Assembly: GCA_947626845.1 (NCBI GenBank)
Contig: CANQTW010000017.1
Coordinates: 1 to 47,882, forward strand
DNA from: an uncultured Oscillospiraceae bacterium
Lineage (GTDB): Bacteria; Bacillota; Clostridia; Oscillospirales; Oscillospiraceae
Reading direction: 5' to 3'
Length of the DNA: 47,882 bases
Shown here in pieces: positions 16,550 to 23,505 of the stretch. The translations under genes and the position numbers were made by a program. The first letter of the stretch is position 1, and each line of letters begins with the position of its first letter. The notes below the pieces were generated by a model, which saw nothing but the letters and a program-made list of their open reading frames with translations, was not told where the DNA came from and searched no databases.

Positions 16550-19500
16550 ATGGTTTACAGAGTATACGTGGAGAAACGGAACGGCCTGACGCTGGAGGCC
16601 GACGCTTTGGCGTCGGACCTGCGGGAGCTTTTGGGAATCCGGGAGCTTCGGGGCGTGCGCGTCCTCAACCGCTACGACGTGGAGGGGATCGACGAGGCGC
16701 TTTTCCATACGGCGGTGCGGACGGTTTTCTCCGAGCCGCAGCTTGACGTGACCTATTCGGAGCTGGAGGCCCAGGGCACGGTCTTCGCCGTGGAGTATCT
16801 GCCGGGCCAGTTCGACCAGCGGGCCGATTCCGCGGCCCAGTGCATCCAGATCATCTCCCAGGGCGAGCGGCCCACGGTGCGCACCGCCAAGGTGTACGTG
16901 CTTCGGGGCAAGCTGTCGGGCAAAGACGTGGAGAGGATCAAAAAATACGTCATCAACCCCGTGGAGGCCAGGGAGGCGTCCCTGGACAGGTTTGCCACCC
17001 TGAAAACGGCCTATACCGTCCCCACCCAGGTGGAGACGCTGACGGGCTTTACAAGCCTTGACCACGGGCAGATCGAGCAATTTGTGGCCAAATACGGCCT
17101 GGCTATGGACGCCGACGACCTCCTCTTCTGTCGGGACTACTTCAAGTCCGAGGGACGGGAGCCCACCATCACCGAGATTCGCATGATCGACACCTACTGG
17201 TCCGATCACTGCCGTCACACCACCTTCCTGACCCATATCGACAGCGTGTCCTTTGAGGACGCCCAGGCCCAGGCGGAGTATGAGAATTACCTTGCCATGC
17301 GGGAGGAGTGCGGGGACAAAAAGCCCCTGTGCCTTATGGATATCGCCACCGTGGGCGCCAAATATCTGAAGAAAAAGGGCCTGCTGCCCAGGCTGGACGA
17401 GTCCGAGGAGATCAACGCCTGCACGGTGAAGATCAACATAGACGTGGACGGGGAGCGCCAGGACTGGCTGCTGCTCTTCAAAAACGAGACTCACAACCAT
17501 CCCACTGAAATCGAGCCCTTCGGCGGAGCGGCCACCTGCATCGGCGGGGCCATCCGCGACCCCCTCTCCGGGCGCAGCTACGTCTACGCCGCCATGCGTG
17601 TCACCGGCGCTTCCGACCCCACCGTGCCGGTCTCCGAGACCATGGCCGGAAAGCTTCCCCAGCGCCAGCTCGTCACCGGCGCGGCGGCGGGGTACAGCTC
17701 CTACGGCAACCAGATCGGCCTGGCCACCGGCATCGTGGACGAGCTCTACCACCCCGGCTACGCCGCCAAGCACATGGAGATCGGCGCCGTCCTCGGCGCG
17801 GCTCCGGCGGAGAACGTCAGGCGCGAGGCGCCCCTGCCGGGGGATATCGTGATCCTGCTGGGGGGCCGCACGGGCCGGGACGGCATCGGCGGCGCCACCG
17901 GCTCCTCCAAGGCCCACAACGCCCACTCGGTAGAGACCTGCGGGGCCGAGGTGCAGAAGGGCAACGCCCCGGAGGAGCGCAAGCTCCAGCGGCTTTTCCG
18001 CAACCCCCTGGCCACCCGCCTTATCAAGCGGTGCAACGACTTCGGCGCCGGCGGCGTCAGCGTGGCCGTGGGCGAGCTGGCCGACGGGCTGCTCATCGAC
18101 CTGAACGCCGTCCCCCGTAAATACGAGGGCCTGGACGGCACGGAGCTGGCCATCTCCGAGTCCCAGGAGCGTATGGCCGTGGTGGTGGCTCCGGAGGACA
18201 GGGACGAGTTCATGGAGCTGGCCGCTTCCGAGAACCTGGAGGCCACCGTGGTGGCCGTGGTCACCCGCGAGCCCAGGCTTGTGATGGAGTGGAACGGGAA
18301 GAAGATCGTGGATATCTCCCGTGATTTCCTGAACACCAACGGCGCGCCCAAGCACACCGATGTGAAGGTTGCCGCCCCAAGGGAGATTCCCCAGCGGGTC
18401 ACCGGCACCTTTACCGAGAATATGATCAAGACCGTCTCCGACCTGAACGTATGCTCCAAGCGGGGACTTTCCGAGCGGTTCGATTCCACCATCGGCGCGG
18501 CCAGCCTGCTGATGCCCTTCGGCGGCAGGAACCAGCTGACGCCCATCCAGGCCATGGCCCACCGGCTCCCCCTGGATCACGGGCACACCTCCGACTGCTC
18601 CTTTATGGCCTGGGGCTATAACCCCATGATCACCGAGGCCAGCCCCTTCCGGGGCGCGTATCTGGCGGTGGTGGAGTCCGTCTCCAAGCTCATCGCCCAG
18701 GGCGCGGCCTTTGAGGACGTGTACCTGACCTTCCAGGAGTATTTCTGCCGCCCCGGCGACAAGCCGGAGCGCTGGGGCCAGCCTCTGGCGGCCCTTCTGG
18801 GGGCCCTGAAGGCCCAGCGGGAGCTGGGCATCGCCGCCATCGGCGGCAAGGACTCCATGTCCGGCTCCTTTGAGGAGCTGGACGTGCCGCCCACCTTAGT
18901 GAGCTTCGCCGTCACCATGGGGAAGGAGAGCGACGTTGTCTCCGGCGAGTTCAAGGCCCCCGGCCACAAGGTCATCTGGCTGAAGCCGGAGACGAAAAAC
19001 GGCCTGCCCGACGCCGAAAGCCTGAAAAAGCTGTACGCCAAGGTCACCGGACTTCTCCGCTCCGGTGAGGCCGTGGCCGCCTGGACCCCCACCTGCGGCG
19101 GGCCCGCCGAGGCGGTGTTCAAGATGTGCGTCGGCAACGGCGTGGGCTTCAAATTCTCCTCCGCCGTGGATATGGACAGCATCTTCGCCCCCTGCTACGG
19201 CTCCTTCCTGCTGGAGATGACGGGGGAGACCGGCGAGAACGTCCTGGGCGTCACCACCGCCAGCGGCGAGATCGAATATAAGGACGAAAGCCCGGAGCTC
19301 TCCGCCCTTCTGGCGGCCTGGGAGGGGAGGCTGGAGAAGGTCTATCCCACCCGCGCCGGCGAGGAGGTCCCCGCCCCGGAGTACAGCTTCATGGCCATCA
19401 CCAGGGTGAGTCCCAAGGTGTCCGTGGCAAAGCCCCTGGTGCTGATCCCCGTGTTCCCCGGCACCAACTGCGAGTATGACACCGCCCGCCGCTTTGAGGA

Positions 19501-20224
19501 GGCGGGGGCCGAGGCCAGGATCTTTGTGGTACGCAACCAGTCCAGCGCCGCCATCGCCGAAAGCGTGGAGGCGTTCGCGGAGCTGGTGGACCGGTCCCAG
19601 ATCGTCTTTATCCCCGGCGGCTTCTCCGGCGGCGACGAGCCGGACGGCTCCGGCAAATTCATCACCGCCTTCTTCCGCAACGGCAAGGTGAAGGACGCCG
19701 TCACCGACCTCTTAGAGCGCCGGGACGGCCTTGTGGGCGGCATCTGCAACGGCTTCCAGGCCCTTATCAAGCTGGGCCTTGTGCCTTACGGCAGGATCAT
19801 AGACACCGATGAGACCTGCCCCACCCTGACCTACAACACCATCGGACGCCACCAGTCCCGCCTCGTGCGGATCAAGGTGGCCTCCAACAAGTCCCCGTGG
19901 CTGGCCGCCACCGAGCCGGGACAGGTTTTCACCGTCCCTGTCTCCCACGGCGAGGGCAAGTTCCTGGCCTCCGCCCAGACAGTGGCCCAGATGGCCGAAA
20001 AAGGGCAGATCGCCACCCAGTACGTGGACATGAACGGCCGCCCCACCATGGACATCGCCCACAATCCCAACGGCTCCGTGGCCGCCATCGAGGGCATCAC
20101 CAGCCCCGACGGGCGCGTCTTTGGCAAGATGGGCCACTCCGAGCGCGTGGGCGGACTCTATAAGAACGTCCCAGGCGAATATGACATGAAGCTGTTCACC
20201 TCAGCGGTGCGGTACTTCAAATAG
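16550..20224 (+). CDS. purL: Phosphoribosylformylglycinamidine synthase, long form
   Basis: Converts FGAR, ATP and glutamine to FGAM. The 1224-residue protein joins the PurS-like N terminus, the synthetase core (DTYWSDHCRHTTF; ETHNHPTEIEPFGGAATC; GGKDSMSGSF) and a C-terminal class I glutaminase equivalent to PurQ. The glutaminase Cys is 1066 in GGICNGFQALIK, with SHGEGKF as the His-containing motif. It corresponds to the clostridial clade of fused PurL and is shorter than the proteobacterial form. ATG 16550 follows AAGGGGACAGG. It is the last operon gene and is followed by a GGGCCGCC/GGCGGCCCG terminator. Confidence 0.95.
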   Translation: MVYRVYVEKRNGLTLEADALASDLRELLGIRELRGVRVLNRYDVEGIDEALFHTAVRTVFSEPQLDVTYSELEAQGTVFAVEYLPGQFDQRADSAAQCIQIISQGERPTVRTAKVYVLRGKLSGKDVERIKKYVINPVEAREASLDRFATLKTAYTVPTQVETLTGFTSLDHGQIEQFVAKYGLAMDADDLLFCRDYFKSEGREPTITEIRMIDTYWSDHCRHTTFLTHIDSVSFEDAQAQAEYENYLAMREECGDKKPLCLMDIATVGAKYLKKKGLLPRLDESEEINACTVKINIDVDGERQDWLLLFKNETHNHPTEIEPFGGAATCIGGAIRDPLSGRSYVYAAMRVTGASDPTVPVSETMAGKLPQRQLVTGAAAGYSSYGNQIGLATGIVDELYHPGYAAKHMEIGAVLGAAPAENVRREAPLPGDIVILLGGRTGRDGIGGATGSSKAHNAHSVETCGAEVQKGNAPEERKLQRLFRNPLATRLIKRCNDFGAGGVSVAVGELADGLLIDLNAVPRKYEGLDGTELAISESQERMAVVVAPEDRDEFMELAASENLEATVVAVVTREPRLVMEWNGKKIVDISRDFLNTNGAPKHTDVKVAAPREIPQRVTGTFTENMIKTVSDLNVCSKRGLSERFDSTIGAASLLMPFGGRNQLTPIQAMAHRLPLDHGHTSDCSFMAWGYNPMITEASPFRGAYLAVVESVSKLIAQGAAFEDVYLTFQEYFCRPGDKPERWGQPLAALLGALKAQRELGIAAIGGKDSMSGSFEELDVPPTLVSFAVTMGKESDVVSGEFKAPGHKVIWLKPETKNGLPDAESLKKLYAKVTGLLRSGEAVAAWTPTCGGPAEAVFKMCVGNGVGFKFSSAVDMDSIFAPCYGSFLLEMTGETGENVLGVTTASGEIEYKDESPELSALLAAWEGRLEKVYPTRAGEEVPAPEYSFMAITRVSPKVSVAKPLVLIPVFPGTNCEYDTARRFEEAGAEARIFVVRNQSSAAIAESVEAFAELVDRSQIVFIPGGFSGGDEPDGSGKFITAFFRNGKVKDAVTDLLERRDGLVGGICNGFQALIKLGLVPYGRIIDTDETCPTLTYNTIGRHQSRLVRIKVASNKSPWLAATEPGQVFTVPVSHGEGKFLASAQTVAQMAEKGQIATQYVDMNGRPTMDIAHNPNGSVAAIEGITSPDGRVFGKMGHSERVGGLYKNVPGEYDMKLFTSAVRYFK

Positions 20225-20239
20225 TCCTTGATATGATGA

Positions 20240-20267
20240 ATTATATCATAAAAATAATTATTGTCAA
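20240..20267 (-). promoter_or_regulatory. Consensus promoter antisense to purL
   Basis: Minus strand TTGACA (20262-20267), 16-bp spacer, TATAAT (20240-20245). It would start an RNA at about 20232 reading into the purL 3' end, with no minus-strand gene downstream. Confidence 0.55.
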
Positions 20268-20310
20268 GTATTTTTACTGATTTTATTAATGCAACTTTTG
20301 AATAAATATA

Positions 20311-20338
20311 CGGGCCGCCGTGGTGGCGGCCCGTCCTT
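20311..20338 (+). terminator. Terminator of the purine operon
   Basis: CGGGCCGCC (20311-20319) pairs with GGCGGCCCG (20325-20333), followed by TCCTTTTG. Confidence 0.8.
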
Positions 20339-20344
20339 TTGCCC

Positions 20345-20372
20345 TTGACAAAAGCTATAATTGGATTATGAT
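20345..20372 (+). promoter_or_regulatory. Strong promoter upstream of the composite element and MATE gene
   Basis: TTGACA (20345-20350), 16-bp spacer, TATGAT (20367-20372). The transcript would start near 20379, at the beginning of the long inverted repeat, and continue into the MATE gene. Confidence 0.7.
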
Positions 20373-20374
20373 AT

Positions 20375-20651
20375 AAGGTGACGGGAGTTGAACCCGCGCC
20401 GGTTTTCGCCGGCTGATTTGCGCCAGTACTTTGTCAAAAGCCTTGACAATACGCAAGTATTCTCTGTGGCTTTTTCCGCGTCCTGACGCAAATCAGCTCG
20501 CCGAAAACTGCGTACCACTCCACGCGGAGCAATTTTTGAGGGATTTTTGCCGCGAAGGAGGCAGCCTTGCTGACGCAAGGCAACGACGACAAGGTAAAAA
20601 GCACCGGAAAGGGCCCGCGTGGAGCGGCGCGGGTTCGACTCCCGTCACCTT
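20375..20651. repeat. Composite palindromic element with T-arm-like ends
   Basis: The ends (20375-20400 and 20626-20651) are 26-nt inverted repeats with one G-T pair. Each arm contains a tRNA T-arm-like hairpin: CGGGTTCGACTCCCG on the right and CGGGTTCAACTCCCG on the left when reversed, followed by CACCTT. Inside are a family III element (20401-20515) and an inverted, degenerate copy (about 20521-20612). No complete tRNA can be drawn from either arm, because the matching 5' half is missing. As RNA, the whole leader of the MATE gene would fold into one long closed structure. Confidence 0.6.
20401..20515 (+). repeat. Family III structured element, copy 1
   Basis: Stems nested from outside: GTTTTCG/CGAAAAC, CTGATTTGCG/CGCAAATCAG, AAAAGCC/GGCTTTT and AATAC/GTATT. 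The fixed internal loop is TTGAC on the 5' side and CTCTG on the 3' side. It aligns along its full length with 41129-41253, including TTGCGCCA, GTCA, CCTGAC and CTCGCCG. Confidence 0.65.
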
Positions 20652-20685
20652 AAGGGGAAAGACAGAAAAGGTTAGAGGCTTATAT

Positions 20686-22044
20686 ATGAAAGAGAACAAG
20701 ATGGGCGTCATGCCCGTGGGGAAGCTGCTGATCACCATGTCGCTTCCCATGATGGCGTCCATGCTGGTCCAGGCGCTGTACAACATTGTGGACAGCATGT
20801 TTGTGTCCCGCGTCAGCGAGAACGCGCTGACCGCCGTTTCGCTGGCGTTCCCCATTCAGACGTTGATCATCGCCTTTGCCAACGGTGTGGGCGTGGGCAT
20901 GAACGCGCTGTTGTCCCGCGCGTTGGGGGAGAAAAAGCCCGACGAGGCCAACAAGGTGGCCCGCCACGGCATTTTGCTGATGGCGGCGTGCTATATTATT
21001 TTCCTTGTGTTCGGCCTGTTTCTGACCCGTCCCTTCATGGTCACCCAGGTGACGGCGGAGACGGACCCGGAGATACTGGAATACGGCGTACAGTATCTGT
21101 CCATCGTCTGCGTCTTCTCCTTCGGCATCTTCGCCCAGATCGCCTCGGAGAGGCTCTTCCAGTCCACGGGCAGGACCGTGTGGTCCATGGTCACCCAGGC
21201 CACCGGCGCCGTCATCAACATCATCCTGGACCCCATCATGATCTTCGGCCTGGCGGGCTTTCCGCGCATGGGCGTGGCCGGCGCCGCCGTGGCCACGGTC
21301 ATCGGCCAGATCACGGCGGCTGTGCTGGGCGCGGTCCTCAACCGGTTCGTCAACCGTGAGGTCCGCATAGAGCCGCGGCTCCTTTTCCGGTGCGAACGGC
21401 GGGTGTTCCGCCAGATGCTCCTCATAGGCATCCCCACCACGGTGATGCAGGCCATAGGCTCTGTGATGAGCTACGTGATGAACCGCATCCTGATGGCCTT
21501 CTCCTCCACCGCGGCGGCGGTGTTCGGGGCGTATTTCAAAATTCAGTCCTTTGTCTGTATGCCCGTTTTCGGCCTGAACGCCGGCATGGTGCCCATCATC
21601 GCCTACAACTACGGCGCGCGGCAAAAGGAGCGCATCAAAAAGACCGTCCGGTACAGCGTGATCTTCGCCGAGGGCATCACCGCCGCGGGCTTTCTGGTCT
21701 TTCAGCTCTTCCCGGAGGCGCTGCTGGGCATGTTCGACGCCTCCCCCTATATGCTGGAGATCGGCGTACCGGCCCTGCGCATCATCTCCATCCACTTCCT
21801 CCTGTGTGGGGCCTGCATCGTCATAGGGAGCGTTTTTCAGGCCCTGGGCAACGGCGTCTACTCCGCCATCGTCTCCTTCCTGCGGCAGATCGTGGTGCTT
21901 CTGCCGGTGGCCTATATCTTCTCCAGGACCATTGGCCTCCAGGCGGTGTGGTGGTGCTTCCCCATTGCCGAGTCCGTGAGTCTGGCCGTGTCCCTGATCC
22001 TCCTGCGGCGCATCTATAAGAACGTGGTACAAACGCTTTCATGA
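20686..22044 (+). CDS. MATE family multidrug/sodium antiporter
   Basis: A 452-residue inner-membrane exporter of the MATE superfamily, expected to pump cationic drugs or metabolites out with Na+ or H+. It has about twelve hydrophobic segments in two pseudo-symmetric halves. Typical N-terminal MATE sequence is MPVGKLLITMSLPMMAS and ALYNIVDSMFVSRV, with GVGVGMNALLSRALGE after TM2 and AYNYGARQ in the second half. ATG 20686 follows TTAGAGGCT; the reading frame stays open further upstream through the repeat, but that sequence is not MATE-like. It overlaps the spacing of the next gene (DUF975) closely, suggesting co-transcription. Substrate unknown. Confidence 0.9.
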   Translation: MKENKMGVMPVGKLLITMSLPMMASMLVQALYNIVDSMFVSRVSENALTAVSLAFPIQTLIIAFANGVGVGMNALLSRALGEKKPDEANKVARHGILLMAACYIIFLVFGLFLTRPFMVTQVTAETDPEILEYGVQYLSIVCVFSFGIFAQIASERLFQSTGRTVWSMVTQATGAVINIILDPIMIFGLAGFPRMGVAGAAVATVIGQITAAVLGAVLNRFVNREVRIEPRLLFRCERRVFRQMLLIGIPTTVMQAIGSVMSYVMNRILMAFSSTAAAVFGAYFKIQSFVCMPVFGLNAGMVPIIAYNYGARQKERIKKTVRYSVIFAEGITAAGFLVFQLFPEALLGMFDASPYMLEIGVPALRIISIHFLLCGACIVIGSVFQALGNGVYSAIVSFLRQIVVLLPVAYIFSRTIGLQAVWWCFPIAESVSLAVSLILLRRIYKNVVQTLS

Positions 22045-22058
22045 AAGGGGTTTTTCTG

Positions 22059-22859
22059 ATGTTTTCCGATTCCCGTGAGCTGAAGCTCCGCGCCAGGGCG
22101 CGTCTCCGCCAGCGGATGCTCCCCATACTGCTGGTGGCCGCCGTCTATATCGTGGCGGGCTATCTCATCAACTATTTTGCCAGCGAGCTCTCCGGCGCCA
22201 ACGCCTACAGCAGGGCGGTAAACGAGCTGGTGAACTCCTACGCCGGCCAGGTGCGGGACGCGCTGAACGACCCGGAGCAGCTCCAGGCCGTCCTGAACCA
22301 AATCTACGCCTCCGTCCCCTCGGCCATGGAATTTTTCGCCGGACGGAGCCTGACGGGGCCGCTGCTGTCTGTGCTGGTGACGATGATCTCCCTGCCCCTG
22401 GCGGCGGGCTACACCCACCATATCCTCTTTGAGAGCCGCAAGAAGGACACCTCCGTGGGGTATCTGATGCACGGCTTCAAGGTGACCTTCAAGACCGTCG
22501 CCATCGGCCTGCTGACGGGCCTGGCGGTGGCCCTGGGCAGCGTCTTTCTGGTGATCCCCGGCGTCATCCTGAGCCTGATGTTCTCCATGTCCGTCATGGT
22601 GCTGATGGACGACCCGGACAAGGGGGCCATCGCCTGCATGAAGGAGTCGGCGCGGCTGATGAGCGGCCATAAATGGCGGCTTTTCAAGCTGTATTTCTCC
22701 TTCCTCCTGTGGACCATCGCCGCCGACCTGGTCACCTACCTTTTGCGCGCCCCCATCCTCAACATCTACCTGACGCCGTATATCAACCTGGCCGTGGCCA
22801 ACTTCTACAACGAGCTGGTCCACTACCAGCCTGATCCGGTGGAACCGATAGAGTTCTGA
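22059..22859 (+). CDS. DUF975 family membrane protein
   Basis: A 266-residue integral membrane protein. Hydrophobic segments lie at about 20-40, 95-120, 140-185 and 210-235, with ARARLRQRMLPILLVAAVY at the N terminus and the family-typical SRKKDTSVGYLMHGF and VIPGVILSLMFSMSVMVLMDDP. Proteins of this family are common in Clostridia and have no established role. I chose ATG 22059 because GAAAGGGG lies at good spacing; ATG 22041, overlapping the MATE stop, is the alternative. A family I repeat follows directly. Confidence 0.85.
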   Translation: MFSDSRELKLRARARLRQRMLPILLVAAVYIVAGYLINYFASELSGANAYSRAVNELVNSYAGQVRDALNDPEQLQAVLNQIYASVPSAMEFFAGRSLTGPLLSVLVTMISLPLAAGYTHHILFESRKKDTSVGYLMHGFKVTFKTVAIGLLTGLAVALGSVFLVIPGVILSLMFSMSVMVLMDDPDKGAIACMKESARLMSGHKWRLFKLYFSFLLWTIAADLVTYLLRAPILNIYLTPYINLAVANFYNELVHYQPDPVEPIEF

Positions 22860-22905
22860 GCCACATAGGCCGTCCAGGCTGTCCACGACAAATTCTTCGG
22901 CGACG

Positions 22906-23160
22906 GGCCTCCGTTCCCGTCGGGGATTTATAAGGATGTCCGCCCTTATAGGGCGGAGGGATTTACTTTTCTCCTTTTGGATTTCCAAAAGGAGAAAAGA
23001 AGCAAAAGAGGAAAAGAAACCAGGGGAGGGATTTCGATTTTCCCTCCCCTGGACCCTACCTTTTAAAAACGACCACACAGGGGCCGCGGCCCCTATGTGG
23101 AGAACCCCAGGGGAACGCCCGCGGGGGAGAAAAGCCGTAGGGGCGGGTTCAAAAACCCGC
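22906..23160 (+). repeat. Family I multi-hairpin element, copy 1
   Basis: Ordered parts: GGGATTTATAAGG; stem CCGCCCTTATAGGGCGG; stem TTCTCCTTTTGG/CCAAAAGGAGAA; anchor GCAAAAGAGG; stem CCAGGGGAGGG/CCCTCCCCTGG with loop ATTTCGATTTT; anchor AAAAACGACCA; stem CCACACAGGGGCC/GGCCCCTATGTGG; then GAGAACCCCAGGGGAACGCCCGCGGGG. It begins about 45 nt after the DUF975 stop and meets copy 3, which is in the opposite orientation. No coding capacity. Confidence 0.8.
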
Positions 23161-23496
23161 CCGACGATTTTTTAAATAGATTTTCGTTTATTCGGAGGGA
23201 AGGGATTGGAAGGGGAACCGTCAGGGTTCCCCTTCTGATTCAATCATTCGCCGCCGTGCGGCGGGGGCCCATCCCTACGGGATGTTTCCCCGCGGGCGAT
23301 CCCTGAGGGGAATCCAGATGGGGGGCTCGCAAGCCCCCCTCTGGTCGTTTCAAGGGGGTGTCCAGAGGGGGGAAATCGAAATCCCCCCTCTGGTTGTTTT
23401 TCTCTGCTTTGTTACTTTCATCTCTTTTGTCAACACAAAAGAGATGAAAGTAAATCCCCCTCCGCCCTGTAAGGGCGGAACCCTCCCCTTTTTGCG
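23161..23496 (-). repeat. Family I multi-hairpin element, copy 3 (long form)
   Basis: On the minus strand, just after metG: CCGCCCTTACAGGGCGG, TTCATCTCTTTTGT/ACAAAAGAGATGAA, anchor GTAACAAAGCAGAG, CCAGAGGGGGG/CCCCCCTCTGG and a second CCAGAGGGGGGC/GCCCCCCATCTGG. These are followed by a 3' extension with ATCCCGTAGGGAT, CCGCCGCACGGCGG, AAGGGGAACC/GGTTCCCCTT and GGCGGGTT/AACCCGCC hairpins. The same extension occurs in copy 4. Confidence 0.8.
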
Positions 23497-23505
23497 TATC
23501 TGTTT

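Noticed and set aside
20626-20651. A tRNA or tmRNA gene ending at the T-arm-like sequence
   Set aside because: No complete clover-leaf, 5' acceptor strand at the right distance, anticodon or CCA can be found on either strand. Only the T-arm and 3' acceptor strand are present.
20431-20685. Extended N terminus of the MATE protein through the repeat region
   Set aside because: The extension is encoded by the palindromic element, is not MATE-like and lacks a ribosome binding site.
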